Shown piece after piece: positions 37,433 to 46,575 of a DNA stretch of 64,000 nt (within the stretch, counting starts at the first letter, position 1; every line of letters starts with the position of its first letter). Source of the DNA: Mycolicibacterium porcinum. Its GTDB lineage: Bacteria > Actinomycetota > Actinomycetes > Mycobacteriales > Mycobacteriaceae. Below the pieces are notes generated by a model. That model was not told the origin of the DNA and did no database searches. It worked only from the letters and a program-made list of their open reading frames with translations. The stretch is taken from contig MSTD01000024.1 of NCBI GenBank assembly GCA_001942045.1, positions 6,831 through 70,830 of the forward strand, given 5' to 3'. The position numbers were made by a program, and so were the translations under genes.

Positions 37433-37894
37433 TCACGCTCGACGCTGAAGACTAAAGAACTCCTCCAGCAGCGCCGCGCACTCGTCGGCCAGCACGCCCC
37501 CGACCACCTCGGGCCGGTGATTGAGCCGGCGATCACGCACCACATCCCACAGCGAGCCGACCGCCCCCGTCTTCGGTTCCCACGCGCCGAAGACCACCCG
37601 AGCCACCCGGGCCAGGACCAGCGCGCCGGCACACATCGTGCACGGCTCGACCGTCACGGCCAGCGTCGCCCCTTCCAGCCGCCAGCCGTCACCGAGCACT
37701 CGCGCGGCCTCGCGCATCGCGACGATCTCGGCATGCCCGGCGGGGTCCCCGGTGGCCTCACGCACATTGGCGGCCCGGGCCAGCTCGGTCCCGTCGGCGT
37801 CGAACACCACCGCGCCGATCGGCACATCACGGGGCCCGGCCGTCCGGGCAGCCTCCAACGCCGCGCGGATCAGGGCTTCGTCCGAGGCACTCAC
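37433..37894 (-). CDS. tadA: tRNA-specific adenosine deaminase TadA
   Basis: The 153-residue zinc enzyme converts adenosine 34 of tRNA-Arg(ACG) to inosine. The zinc and proton-shuttle motif HAE is in GDPAGHAEIVAMREAA, and the second zinc motif PCTMC is in VTVEPCTMCAGAL. The length is normal for TadA. It starts in a 4-base overlap with the stop of its upstream partner gene. The substrate type, tRNA-Arg(ACG), is encoded at 56536-56608. The gene order matches Rv3752c-Rv3753c. Confidence 0.93.
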   Translation of the reverse strand: MSASDEALIRAALEAARTAGPRDVPIGAVVFDADGTELARAANVREATGDPAGHAEIVAMREAARVLGDGWRLEGATLAVTVEPCTMCAGALVLARVARVVFGAWEPKTGAVGSLWDVVRDRRLNHRPEVVGGVLADECAALLEEFFSLQRRA

Positions 37895-38397
37895 CGACCG
37901 AGCCGGTCGAGCACCGCCGACAACTCCTCGGCGAAACCCATCTCCCGGGCGATGCGCCCGATCTGCTCGTCGGCATAGAGGTCGGTCTCGGACAGGATCA
38001 CGCCGAGTACGTCCTCGTGCAGCCCGATGTCGGACAGCACCGAGAGATCGCCCTCCTCGAACGGGTCCGCGTCCTCGAGATCCTCTTCTTCGAGGTCAGC
38101 GTCCAGATTCTCCAGCGCCTCGGCGGCGATGTCGTAGTCCAGGGCGGCCGTGGCGTCCGACAACAGCAGCCGGGTTCCGGCCGGAGCCGGCCGCACGATC
38201 ACGAAGAATTCGTCGTCCACGTCGAGCAACCCGAAGACCGCTCCGGCGCTGCGCAGCTCACGAAGTTCGGTCTCGGCCGCGGTCAAGCTCTTCAGCGACG
38301 ACGACCGCATCGGAGCGCACCGCCACTTGCCGTCCTCCCGGACAACGGCCACCCCGAAGCCATCGGGCAGGTCTGCCGGCGCACGCTGTGCCTCCAT
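37891..38397 (-). CDS. tRNA adenosine deaminase-associated protein (Rv3753c-like)
   Basis: The 168-residue acidic protein belongs to an actinobacterial family always found before tadA. The middle is very rich in Asp and Glu (LDADLEEEDLEDADPFEEGD), and the ends are ordered (DGFGVAVVREDGKWRCAPM; MGFAEELSAVLDRLGR). It has no catalytic motif that I recognise. Its stop overlaps tadA by 4 bases, which suggests stoichiometric production; a role in aiding TadA is inferred from the linkage only. Confidence 0.88.
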   Translation of the reverse strand: MEAQRAPADLPDGFGVAVVREDGKWRCAPMRSSSLKSLTAAETELRELRSAGAVFGLLDVDDEFFVIVRPAPAGTRLLLSDATAALDYDIAAEALENLDADLEEEDLEDADPFEEGDLSVLSDIGLHEDVLGVILSETDLYADEQIGRIAREMGFAEELSAVLDRLGR

Positions 38398-38480
38398 GCC
38401 CGCCTACGGTAGTCGCCGACCAGCAATTTCGACAGGGATCACCCTCGGCTGCGGCACAGCCCGTATGCCAATCTTGAGGC

Positions 38481-39440
38481 GTGACGAACACACCCGTGTG
38501 CGTGGTGGGCCTGGGCCTGATCGGTGGGTCGCTGATGCGGGCTGCCGCCGGAGCCGGACGTGAGGTCTTCGGGTACAACCGGTCGGTGGAGGCCGTCGCC
38601 GCCGCAAAGTTCGACGGGTTCGACGCCACCGAGAACCTCGACGAGGCCCTGCGCCGGGCAGCCGACCTCGACGCGTTGATCGTGCTGGCGGTGCCGATGC
38701 CGGCCCTGCCGCAGATGCTCGACCACATCCGGCAGACCGCGCCGCAGTGTCCGCTGACCGACGTCACCAGCGTCAAAGGCGCAGTGCTGGACGAGGTGCG
38801 ACGAGCCGACCTGCTGCCGAACTTCGTCGGCGGCCACCCGATGGCGGGCACCGCCCACTCCGGCTGGTCAGCCGGGGACGCCGCACTGTTCACCGGTGCC
38901 GCGTGGGTGGTCAGCGTGGACGATCACGTCGACGCTCGGGTCTGGTCGCTGGTCACCCAGCTGGCGCTGGACTGCCATGCGGTCGTGGTGCCGGCGCGCT
39001 CCGATGAGCACGACGCCGCTGCGGCCGCCATCTCCCACCTGCCGCACCTGTTCGCCGAAGCACTGGCCGTCACCGCCGGCGAGGTGCCGTTGGCCTTCGC
39101 CCTGGCGGCCGGATCGTTCCGCGACGGCACCCGGGTCGCGGCCACCGCACCGGACCTGGTGCGGGCCATGTGTGAGGCCAACGCCGACCAGCTGCTGCCC
39201 GCGCTCGAACAGAGCATCGAGCTGCTGACCCGCGCCAAGAAAACGCTGGCCGATACGGGTTCGGTGGCCGAACTGGTCGAGACGGGCCACGCCGCCCGGA
39301 TGCGCTACGACAGCTTCAGCCGGCCCGAGATCATGACGACGGTGGTGGGCACCGACAACTGGCGCGCCGAGCTGGCCGCGGCCGGCCGCGCCGGCGGGGT
39401 GATCAGATCCGCTCTGCCAGTCCTGGGTAATCCAGGATGA
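38481..39440 (+). CDS. tyrA: Prephenate dehydrogenase
   Basis: The 319-residue enzyme oxidises prephenate (or arogenate) to the tyrosine precursor with NAD(P)+. The N-terminal Rossmann motif is [15 protein letters not shown]. The catalytic-region [13 protein letters not shown] contains the conserved His, and the C-terminal dimer domain is helical. It starts at GTG 38481 and is divergent from the tadA pair. It overlaps the convergent gene by 38 bases. HisC2, encoded at 56826, is a likely partner as an aromatic aminotransferase. Confidence 0.93.
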   Translation: MTNTPVCVVGLGLIGGSLMRAAAGAGREVFGYNRSVEAVAAAKFDGFDATENLDEALRRAADLDALIVLAVPMPALPQMLDHIRQTAPQCPLTDVTSVKGAVLDEVRRADLLPNFVGGHPMAGTAHSGWSAGDAALFTGAAWVVSVDDHVDARVWSLVTQLALDCHAVVVPARSDEHDAAAAAISHLPHLFAEALAVTAGEVPLAFALAAGSFRDGTRVAATAPDLVRAMCEANADQLLPALEQSIELLTRAKKTLADTGSVAELVETGHAARMRYDSFSRPEIMTTVVGTDNWRAELAAAGRAGGVIRSALPVLGNPG

Positions 39441-39990
39441 AGCCGTCGGGATCCACCGTGATGGTGGTGTCGGCGACCGGCGAGCGCAGTTTCACCGCGG
39501 CTCCGGGCCCGGGGCTGCTGTAGCTGATGTTCGCGGTCTCCACCGAGAGGTCCGGCAACCGCACGTAGACCACCGGCAGCGTCACCGACTCCGCCCGCTC
39601 ATGCAGGCCCGTCCGCCGGATCGGCAGTGCGTTGAAAAACGGGCTGAACACGAGATCGACATCGAGCGCACCGCCGAAGTCCGACCGCTTGGTCTGGGTG
39701 TGATCCTGCACCAGCCACATGTTCTCCTCATCGCGGGCGATGGAGAGCTGGCGTTCCCGCTCGGCCAGCGTGACGGTGAGAGACAACCGCTTGGTGGCGC
39801 CGGTCTCGTCGGTGACGAGGTCATAGGAGGCCGAGAACGCCGGGTGGGAGTCCGTGGAAGCGGCCACGATCCGGCCGTAGGCCTTGATCCTGTTGCCCGA
39901 CAGCTGAACCCGAACCGATTCCATCCGGGGCTCGTCGTGCGCCCGCCAGGTCAACACTGCTGGCCAGGCGCGATCCTTCTCGTCGCTCAC
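39403..39990 (-). CDS. Putative glycolipid-binding protein (DUF1089, Rv3755c-like)
   Basis: The 195-residue protein has no signal peptide and is predicted to be mainly beta strand. It begins with [19 protein letters not shown] and contains [17 protein letters not shown] and the end [19 protein letters not shown], patterns of the Glycolipid_bind (PF06475) family. Its ligand and role are unknown. The gene overlaps proZ by 4 bases at its start, so it is transcribed as the last gene of the proXVWZ strand. Confidence 0.75.
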   Translation of the reverse strand: MSDEKDRAWPAVLTWRAHDEPRMESVRVQLSGNRIKAYGRIVAASTDSHPAFSASYDLVTDETGATKRLSLTVTLAERERQLSIARDEENMWLVQDHTQTKRSDFGGALDVDLVFSPFFNALPIRRTGLHERAESVTLPVVYVRLPDLSVETANISYSSPGPGAAVKLRSPVADTTITVDPDGFILDYPGLAERI

Positions 39991-40769
39991 CCGTCTACCG
40001 TATGCGACGAGGCGCGGCGTTCGTAGCCGAGTCCGGAACTCCCCGCCGGGCGCGACTCGAGGGCCACCTCGTCGTCGAGCAATGGCTGCGGCATCCGTCG
40101 CCGACGGCTCAACCGGCCACTACCGGGCACCGACAACCGCACCGCGAAGGCCAGCGCGGCGTCGAGAATCAAGGCCAACGCTGTGACCATGAGCGCACCG
40201 ACCAGTGCGATGTGAAACTGGCGCACCTTGATGCCGTCGATCAGATACCGGCCCAATCCACCGAGGCTCGCATAGGCCGCGACGGTTGCCGTCGCCACGA
40301 TCTGAAGCGTCGCGGTGCGCAGCCCGCCCACGATCAGCGGCAGCGCGTTGGGGACCTCGACACCGAACAGCACCCGGCGCTCGGTCATGCCCATCGACCT
40401 GGCCGCGTCCACCACGGCCGGGTCCACGTTCGCGATGCCGGCATAGGTGCCCGCCAACAGCGGCGGAATGCCCAGCAGCATCAGCGCGACCGTGGGCGGC
40501 ACCAAACCCAGCCCCCACAGCAGCACCCCGAGCAGCAGCACACCCAGCGTCGGCAGCGCCCGCAAGGCGTTGACGCCGGTGACGACCAGGAACGTGCCGC
40601 GCCCGGTATGACCGATCAGCAACCCGATCGGGATCGCGACGATCGCGGACGCCGCCACCGCGACCACGGTGTACTGCAGGTGCTCGACGATGCGGGCACC
40701 CAGGCCGGCCGGCCCGGCCCAGTTGGCGGCGGTGAAGATGAAGTCCAGCGCCTGCTGCAGGAAGTTCAT
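39987..40769 (-). CDS. proZ: Osmoprotectant ABC transporter permease ProZ
   Basis: The 260-residue permease has five to six membrane helices and the ProW/ProZ-type EAA loop, VVDAARSMGMTERRVLFGVE. It pairs with ProW to form the membrane channel of a glycine betaine/choline-type importer. The last 40 residues form a polar Arg-rich tail. Starts and stops overlap both neighbours by 4 bases. Confidence 0.9.
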   Translation of the reverse strand: MNFLQQALDFIFTAANWAGPAGLGARIVEHLQYTVVAVAASAIVAIPIGLLIGHTGRGTFLVVTGVNALRALPTLGVLLLGVLLWGLGLVPPTVALMLLGIPPLLAGTYAGIANVDPAVVDAARSMGMTERRVLFGVEVPNALPLIVGGLRTATLQIVATATVAAYASLGGLGRYLIDGIKVRQFHIALVGALMVTALALILDAALAFAVRLSVPGSGRLSRRRRMPQPLLDDEVALESRPAGSSGLGYERRASSHTVDG

Positions 40770-41431
40770 GCCGCCGCCTTGGCCGTCCGGGGCGCGTGAG
40801 CCGTGCGCGTCCAGGGTGTGATGGCCTTGCCCACCAACATGATCAGCGTGTCGATCACGACGGCCAGCACGAAGATCGCGATGATCCCGGCGATGATCTG
40901 GTCACTCTTGTTCGACTGGTAACCCTCGGTGAACCAGGTGCCCAGGCCGCCGATCCCGATCACCGAACCCACCGACACCATCGAGATGTTGGTGACCGCC
41001 ACCACCCGCAGCCCGGCGATCAGCACCGGGATGGCCAGCGGGAGCTCCACCTTGAGCATCCGCACCCACGGCCGGTAGCCGATCGCCGTCGCCGCGTCAC
41101 GCACCTGCTCGGGCACCGCATCGAGCGCCTCGGGCACCGCCCGCACCAACAATGCCGTGGTGTAAAGCGTCAGCGCCACAATGACATTGGCCTCATCCAG
41201 GATGCGGGTCGGGATGATCAGCGGCAGCACCACGAACAACGCCAGCGATGGGATGGTGAAGATGATGCTCGCCGTGAGAGTCGTGATCCGCCGCAGCGCG
41301 GCGGTGCGCTGAACCGCCGCCCCCAGCGGGACCGCGATCAGCAGCCCCAGCACGATCGGCACCAACGACAACCGCAGGTGCACGACGGTCAGCACCCACA
41401 GGTCGTCGAGATGGTTCAGCAGATATCGCAT
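40766..41431 (-). CDS. proW: Osmoprotectant ABC transporter permease ProW
   Basis: The 221-residue inner membrane permease has the EAA loop RDAATAIGYRPWVRMLKVEL and the family pair GSVIGIGGLGTWFTEGYQ near the end. With ProZ, ProV and ProX it makes the complete importer for a compatible solute. It overlaps proZ by 4 bases and follows proV after 3 bases. Confidence 0.9.
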   Translation of the reverse strand: MRYLLNHLDDLWVLTVVHLRLSLVPIVLGLLIAVPLGAAVQRTAALRRITTLTASIIFTIPSLALFVVLPLIIPTRILDEANVIVALTLYTTALLVRAVPEALDAVPEQVRDAATAIGYRPWVRMLKVELPLAIPVLIAGLRVVAVTNISMVSVGSVIGIGGLGTWFTEGYQSNKSDQIIAGIIAIFVLAVVIDTLIMLVGKAITPWTRTAHAPRTAKAAA

Positions 41432-41434
41432 GGG

Positions 41435-42541
41435 CTAACCCAGCTCCGGGACACGGCGCTGCTCCTTGAGCGCCTCCAGCACGTCGTCGGCACGCACACC
41501 GCCGAGCAGCTTCCCGTCCTCGTCGACCGCCACGCCGAGCCCGCTCGGTGAGGACAGCGCAGAGTCCAGCGCCTGTCGCAGATTGCCGTCGGGCGGAAAG
41601 AACGAGCCACCGCCGATCGTGCTGTCGTAGAGCGCGTTGCCCTTCCGATGCACCTCGACACCCGCGGCGTTGATCCACGCGAACGGCAAGCCGGATTTGA
41701 TGACCAGCCGCCACTCCCCTGGGCTCAGGTCCAGCGCGTCGATGTCGTCCTCGTCGACGTGCTTGATCTCGTGCAGCTCCAGCCCGGTGGCGTGAAAGAA
41801 CTGCAGCCCGCGGTAACCGCGGTCGGCGCCGACGAATCCAGACACGAGCTCGTTGGCCGGGTTCGACAGAACGAAGGCGGGGTCGGCATATTGCAGCAGG
41901 GTCCCACCACGGCCGAACACCGCCACCTTGTCCCCGAGCTTGACCGCCTCGTCGATGTCATGCGTGACGAACACGATGGTCTTGCGCAATTCGCTTTGCA
42001 GTCGGAGGATTTCGGTCTGCAGATCCTCCCGGACCACCGGGTCGACCGCACTGAACGGCTCGTCCATCAACAGGATCGGCGGATCCGCGGCCAGCGCACG
42101 AGCCACCCCGACCCGCTGCTGCTGTCCACCGGACAGCTGCGCCGGATAACGGTTGGCCAGCTTCGGGTCCAGCCCCACCCGTTCCATCACGCCGATCGCG
42201 GCCTTGCGCGCGCTGCGCCGGGATTCGCCCCGCAACACCGGCACCGTCGCGACGTTGTCGACCACCCGCAGATGCGGCATCAGCCCGGCGCTCTGGATGA
42301 CGTAGCCGATGCCGAGCCGCAGCTTCACCGGGTCGACCGTGCTGATGTCCTCCCCGTTCACCACGAGGGTGCCCGAGGTGGGATCGATCATTCGGTTGAT
42401 CATCCGCATCGACGTGGTCTTGCCGCAGCCCGACGGTCCGACGAACACCGTCAACGTCCCTTGCGGCACTTCCAGATTGAGGTTGTCGACGGCCACCGTG
42501 CCGTCCGGATAGCGCTTGGTGACGTTCTCGAAGGTAATCAT
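41435..42541 (-). CDS. proV: Osmoprotectant ABC transporter ATP-binding protein ProV
   Basis: The 368-residue ATPase has Walker A GPSGCGKTTS, signature [10 protein letters not shown], Walker B ILLMDEPFSAVDPV and switch His VTHDIDEAVKLGD. After about residue 250 a CBS-domain region follows, ending GVAVDEDGKLLGGVRADDV; such domains sense ionic strength or nucleotides in related OpuA/OpuC ATPases. The ATG at 42541 starts MITFENVTKRYPDG, and a purine-rich site lies upstream. The frame is open further up into proX but that would not fit the family. Confidence 0.92.
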   Translation of the reverse strand: MITFENVTKRYPDGTVAVDNLNLEVPQGTLTVFVGPSGCGKTTSMRMINRMIDPTSGTLVVNGEDISTVDPVKLRLGIGYVIQSAGLMPHLRVVDNVATVPVLRGESRRSARKAAIGVMERVGLDPKLANRYPAQLSGGQQQRVGVARALAADPPILLMDEPFSAVDPVVREDLQTEILRLQSELRKTIVFVTHDIDEAVKLGDKVAVFGRGGTLLQYADPAFVLSNPANELVSGFVGADRGYRGLQFFHATGLELHEIKHVDEDDIDALDLSPGEWRLVIKSGLPFAWINAAGVEVHRKGNALYDSTIGGGSFFPPDGNLRQALDSALSSPSGLGVAVDEDGKLLGGVRADDVLEALKEQRRVPELG

Positions 42542-42572
42542 CGGGACCCTCTGCTCTTCGCGCGAGCGCTCA

Positions 42573-43514
42573 TCACTTGACCACCGGTTGGTCGAATCCG
42601 TTGTCCCTGATCCACTTTTCGGCGGCCTCGTCGGGGTCGACGCCGGCATTGCCCTCCACCGCGGTGTTCAGCTCGATCAGCGCTTCGGTCGTGAGCTTGG
42701 CCGACACCGCGTCGAGCACGGTCTTGAGATCATTCGACATCTTCTGCGAGGCCACCAGCGGAACGACATTGGCCGCCAGGAAGACGTTCTTGGGATCCTC
42801 GAGCGGCACCAGGTGGTGCTGCTCGATCGCCGGTGAGGTGCTGAAGATGTTCGCGGCCGTGACGGCGCCACTGTTGAGTGCCTGAACGGTGGCCGGGCCG
42901 CCACCGTCGCTGATCGCGACGAAATTGACGGGCGCGATGTCCAGGCCGTACCGGGACTTCAGGCCGACCAGGCCCGTCTGACGGGTCTGAAATTCCGATG
43001 GTGCACCGACTTTCACCTCCGCCGAATGCGCGGCCAGGTCGGCTACGGTCTTCAAGTTCCAGCGCTTGGCCGTCTCCGCGGTGACGGCGAGGGTGTCCTT
43101 GTCCTCGGCCGGAGACGGATACAGGATCGACAGATCGCCGGGCAAGGCCTTGAACAGGGCGATCAGCACCTCATCAGGTGTGGTGGCCGTCGCCTCCGCG
43201 TCGAAGTACTGCAGGAGATTCCCGGTGTACTCGGGAATCAGGTCGATCGAGTGATCCTGCACCGCAGGCACATACGTCTCACGGCTGCCGATGCCGAACT
43301 GCCTGCGGATCTGAAAGCCGTTGGCCTCCAGCGCCTGGGCATAGATCTCGGCGATGATCTTGGACTCCGGGAAGTCAGCCGACCCGACCGTGATGGATTT
43401 CAGGTCACCCGAGATGGGTCCACCACCCAGCGGATTGGAGCTTCCGCAGGCCACCGCCAGCGGCACGATCAGGGCGAGCAGGGTCATCGCGATTGCCAGG
43501 GTTCTGCGCTGCAC
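42573..43514 (-). CDS. proX: Osmoprotectant-binding lipoprotein ProX
   Basis: The 313-residue protein is an exported solute-binding lipoprotein with the lipobox LAVAC (Cys23). The OpuAC-type domain opens ITVGSADFPESKIIAEIYAQ and includes IPEYTGNLLQYF, the usual ligand-pocket strand of betaine/choline binders. The start is GTG 43514, with an AAAGGA site upstream. It is the first gene of the proXVWZ unit; proV starts 31 bases after its stop. Confidence 0.92.
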   Translation of the reverse strand: MQRRTLAIAMTLLALIVPLAVACGSSNPLGGGPISGDLKSITVGSADFPESKIIAEIYAQALEANGFQIRRQFGIGSRETYVPAVQDHSIDLIPEYTGNLLQYFDAEATATTPDEVLIALFKALPGDLSILYPSPAEDKDTLAVTAETAKRWNLKTVADLAAHSAEVKVGAPSEFQTRQTGLVGLKSRYGLDIAPVNFVAISDGGGPATVQALNSGAVTAANIFSTSPAIEQHHLVPLEDPKNVFLAANVVPLVASQKMSNDLKTVLDAVSAKLTTEALIELNTAVEGNAGVDPDEAAEKWIRDNGFDQPVVK

Positions 43515-43642
43515 AGGCGCATCCTTTCGGCGACGGCGGCTGGGCGATCAGCCTCTGACGACCCTAACGGCACACCCGACATGCCGCCGCGCTTTACCTC
43601 ATGGTGGTTTGCATTGACGCCGCGACGGGCAAAGATGTCGGT

Positions 43643-44059
43643 ATGACCAGCGATCCGTCTGCATCGCCCGATTTGCCTCAGCCGACGCCGAATGTGCCGG
43701 TGACGCCGTCGCCCGACCCAGGCAAAGTCCCCGATGCCGGCAAGGCCCCCGCCAAGGCGGACAAGTCCGCTCCCAAGCCGGGGAAGGCCTCCGAACCCAA
43801 GCTCACGCGTGCCGGGGCGCTGTGGTCAGCGCTGATCCTGGGCTTCCTGGTGCTCATCGTGCTGCTGATCTTCATCGCACAGAACACCGAACCGGTCCCG
43901 ATGACGTTCCTGGGCTGGCACTGGTCGTTGCCGACGGGAGTCGCCATCCTGGGCGCCGCGGTGGCCGGCGGATTGCTGACCGTCGCCGCCGGATCGGCCC
44001 GGATCTTCCAGTTGCGCCGCGCGGCAAAGAAGAACTTCAAGGCCGCGCAACGCAGCTGA
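43643..44059 (+). CDS. LapA-like (DUF1049) membrane protein, Rv3760-like
   Basis: The 138-residue protein starts with a Pro/Lys/Ala-rich, disordered cytoplasmic tail of about 65 residues. It then has two membrane helices (SALILGFLVLIVLLIFIAQ, and GVAILGAAVAGGLLTVAAG) joined by EPVPMTFLGWHWSLP, and a basic C-terminus. This is the LapA (lipopolysaccharide assembly A) domain layout, whose role in mycobacteria is unknown. It ends 4 bases before the convergent fadE36. Confidence 0.8.
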   Translation: MTSDPSASPDLPQPTPNVPVTPSPDPGKVPDAGKAPAKADKSAPKPGKASEPKLTRAGALWSALILGFLVLIVLLIFIAQNTEPVPMTFLGWHWSLPTGVAILGAAVAGGLLTVAAGSARIFQLRRAAKKNFKAAQRS

Positions 44060-44063
44060 CCCG

Positions 44064-45092
44064 TCAGCCCAGCGCGCGCAATCCCGAGGCGATCGCCGGG
44101 GCCACCGCCGCGCCGACACTCGTACTGCCCGGCGCCTCGGACCCCTGACGGGCGCGGAAGTCGATACCCGCGGCAATGATGGCTGCCTTGAAGTAGGCCA
44201 ACGCCATGTAGAAGTCCCAGTGCGCGAGTTCTTGGCCGGACTGCACCGCGTAGCGGTTGGCCAGATCGTCGGCCGACGGCATCTGCGGTGAACTCCAGGC
44301 CGCTTCCATGCTCAGGATGAGGTTGAACATCGGGTCGCGGTACACGCACATCAGTGCCGCGTCGCTCAACGGATCGCCCAGCGTCGAGAGCTCCCAGTCC
44401 AGGACTGCAAGGACCTTCGTCGGGTCCTGCGCGTCGAGGATGGTGTTGTCGATGCGGTAGTCGCCGTGCACGATCGAGTTGCGGCTCTGCGCCGGAACCG
44501 AATCGGCCAGGGCCTGATGCAGGCGCTTGACGTCGTCGTCGCGAGGATCGTCGGGAAGCCGGACCAGGTCCCACTGCGAACCCCAACGACGGACCTGGCG
44601 TTCCAGATACCCGGCGGGCTTGCCGAAATCGCCCAGACCGACGGCCTCAGGGTCCACCGCGTGCAGGTCGGCCAGTACCCGGATCAGGGCGTCCACGCTG
44701 TCACTGATCACCTGCTCGTCGCCCAGTGCGGCCAGCTCGTCGGCACTGCGGACCACCCGGCCGTCGACGTTCTCGACCATCTGGAACGGCGCACCCAGCA
44801 CGGAGTCGTCATTGCTCATCGTCACCGCCCGGGCGACGGGCACCGCGGTGCCGGCCAGCGCCGCCACCACCTTGTACTCGCGCGCCATGTCATGCGCCGA
44901 CGGGGTCAGACCGTGCAGCGGCGGGCGCCGCAGCACCCACGCCGACGCGTCGTCGCACACCCGGAAGGTCAGGTTCGAACGGCCGCCGGCGATCAGTTCG
45001 GCGCGCAGCTCACCGCTACGGGCAATGCCTTCAGAACGCAGATGCCGGTCCAGCGCCGCGAGGTCGAGGCCCTCCAGATTGGTCACCGTCAT
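44064..45092 (-). CDS. fadE36: APH-family phosphotransferase (FadE36-like)
   Basis: The 342-residue protein is a kinase of the aminoglycoside-phosphotransferase fold. It has the catalytic loop VHGDYRIDN, the metal motif LDWELSTLGDPLSD and an N-terminal glycine-rich strand (GRSNLTFRV). It resembles the kinase half of human ACAD10/ACAD11, which phosphorylates 4-hydroxy-acyl-CoAs. The M. tuberculosis name fadE36 is misleading because no acyl-CoA dehydrogenase domain is present. It lies 3 bases after the histidine phosphatase gene, so the two are co-transcribed. Confidence 0.88.
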   Translation of the reverse strand: MTVTNLEGLDLAALDRHLRSEGIARSGELRAELIAGGRSNLTFRVCDDASAWVLRRPPLHGLTPSAHDMAREYKVVAALAGTAVPVARAVTMSNDDSVLGAPFQMVENVDGRVVRSADELAALGDEQVISDSVDALIRVLADLHAVDPEAVGLGDFGKPAGYLERQVRRWGSQWDLVRLPDDPRDDDVKRLHQALADSVPAQSRNSIVHGDYRIDNTILDAQDPTKVLAVLDWELSTLGDPLSDAALMCVYRDPMFNLILSMEAAWSSPQMPSADDLANRYAVQSGQELAHWDFYMALAYFKAAIIAAGIDFRARQGSEAPGSTSVGAAVAPAIASGLRALG

Positions 45093-45095
45093 TGT

Positions 45096-45704
45096 TTACC
45101 ACCGGACATTTCTCGGCAGGAGGTCCCATACGTGCTCGGTGCCGTTGACCGACGCGACGGCCAGCTTGCCCGACCGCGATGACAGCAGCCGGGTCACCGA
45201 CGCGTAATCGACATGGAAGGACAGCAGCCGCTCGGTGCCCAGGATCTGGTGCAGCAGCACGTTGATCACGCCGCCGTGGCTGAACACCGCCACAGTTTCG
45301 TCATGATCACCGGTGGTCACCAGGTCTTCCACCGCGGCGTTGATCCTGGCCAGAAACGCTTCCTCGTCCACGCTGCTGGGCAGGTGGCCGTTGACCAGGC
45401 GGGCCAGTTCCTCGGGGTTCTCCTTCGCGATCTCCTCGATCGGCACATAGTGCGACATGTCGCGGTCGTACTCGGCGAGCCGCTCGTCGACCTCGACCTG
45501 CAGGCCGAGCTCCTTCGCGAGTGGTCCGGCCGTCTGGATCGCGCGCCGCTGCGGGCTGCTGACCAGCCGGCTGACGGGGAACCGCGCCAGGGCGGCGGGC
45601 AGCCGCTCCGCCTGGGCGACGCCTTCCTCGGACAGGTCGGGATCGGACCCTTGACCGGGCTCGCTGCGCAGCGGTAAAGCATGTCGGACCAGAAGCAGTT
45701 GCAC
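45096..45704 (-). CDS. Histidine phosphatase superfamily protein
   Basis: The 202-residue enzyme begins MQLLLVRHALPL, with the phosphorylated His in the RHA motif. It continues with LVSSPQRRAIQTA (the second Arg of the site) and the distal His in AVFSHGGVINVLL. Such phosphoglycerate-mutase-like proteins act on small phosphates or phosphoproteins. The start is GTG 45704; the frame is open far upstream but that part overlaps the divergent SDR gene. Pairing with a kinase-like gene downstream suggests acyl or metabolite phosphate chemistry, unproven. Confidence 0.88.
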   Translation of the reverse strand: MQLLLVRHALPLRSEPGQGSDPDLSEEGVAQAERLPAALARFPVSRLVSSPQRRAIQTAGPLAKELGLQVEVDERLAEYDRDMSHYVPIEEIAKENPEELARLVNGHLPSSVDEEAFLARINAAVEDLVTTGDHDETVAVFSHGGVINVLLHQILGTERLLSFHVDYASVTRLLSSRSGKLAVASVNGTEHVWDLLPRNVRW

Positions 45705-45752
45705 CGTGCCACCATAGGGCCGCGGTGTAAGCCGGCCGGAGAGGGTCATCAC

Positions 45753-46508
45753 ATGGGATATGCCGACGAGTTGTTCGACCTCACCGACCGGGTGGTCCTG
45801 GTCACCGGCGGCAGCCGCGGACTGGGCCGAGAGATCGCGATGGGAGCCGCCCGCTGCGGCGCCGACGTGGTGATCGCCAGCCGCAACCTGGACTCCTGCG
45901 TGGCCGCGGCCGAGGAGATCACCGCAGCCACCGGTCGCGCCGCCCTGCCCTATCAGGTGCACGTGGGCCGGTGGGATCAGCTCGACGCCCTGGTGGACGC
46001 GGCGTACGAACGGTTCGGCAAGGTGGACGTGCTGGTCAACAACGCCGGTATGTCGCCGCTGTACGAATCGCTGGGCTCGGTCACCGAGAAACTCTTCGAC
46101 TCGGTGTTCAACCTGAATATCAAAGGGCCGTTCCGGCTTTCGGCCCTGCTCGGTGAGCGGATGGTGGCCGCCGGCGGCGGCGTGATCGTCAACGTCAGCT
46201 CGTCCGGTTCGCTGCGCCCCGACCAGTACATGCTCCCCTACGCCGCGGCCAAGGCCGGCCTGAACGCCATGACCGAAGGGCTGGCCAAGGCATTCGGTCC
46301 GACCGTGCGGGTCAACACGCTGATGGCCGGGCCCTTCCTCACCGATGTCAGCAAGGCCTGGGACATGGCCGGCGACCCGTTCGGACACCTCGCGCTGCGA
46401 CGGGCCGGCAATCCGCCCGAGATCGTCGGCGCCGCACTGTTTCTGATGTCCGATGCCTCCAGCTTCAGCACCGGGTCGATCCTGCGGGTGGACGGCGGCC
46501 TGCCCTGA
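45753..46508 (+). CDS. Short-chain dehydrogenase/reductase
   Basis: The 251-residue SDR has the coenzyme motif VTGGSRGLGREIA, NNAG in VLVNNAGMSPLY, the active Ser in VNVSSSGS and Tyr-Lys in YAAAKAGLN. It ends with the usual ILRVDGGLP. The classical size points to NAD(P)-dependent oxidation of an alcohol; the substrate is unknown. GGAGAGGG lies before ATG 45753. It is divergent from the histidine phosphatase and is followed, 67 bases later, by the GntR gene, with a separate operator between them. Confidence 0.9.
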   Translation: MGYADELFDLTDRVVLVTGGSRGLGREIAMGAARCGADVVIASRNLDSCVAAAEEITAATGRAALPYQVHVGRWDQLDALVDAAYERFGKVDVLVNNAGMSPLYESLGSVTEKLFDSVFNLNIKGPFRLSALLGERMVAAGGGVIVNVSSSGSLRPDQYMLPYAAAKAGLNAMTEGLAKAFGPTVRVNTLMAGPFLTDVSKAWDMAGDPFGHLALRRAGNPPEIVGAALFLMSDASSFSTGSILRVDGGLP

Positions 46509-46538
46509 CTCGGACACGGTAATGTAGCTCAGGTAGCA

Positions 46539-46556
46539 AACTTGTCATGACAACCT
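46539..46556. promoter_or_regulatory. GntR operator-like palindrome before the regulator gene
   Basis: The sequence AACTTGTCATGACAACCT holds the perfect 12-base palindrome TTGTCATGACAA (46542-46553). It lies 20 bases before the GntR start and resembles the palindrome at 50762-50779. Confidence 0.65.
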
Positions 46557-46575
46557 GCCCCGGAAGGTGATGCGG

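Noticed and set aside
44064..45092. Acyl-CoA dehydrogenase function suggested by the name fadE36
   Set aside because: The sequence has APH-kinase motifs (HGDYRIDN, DWELSTLGDP) and no acyl-CoA dehydrogenase domain.
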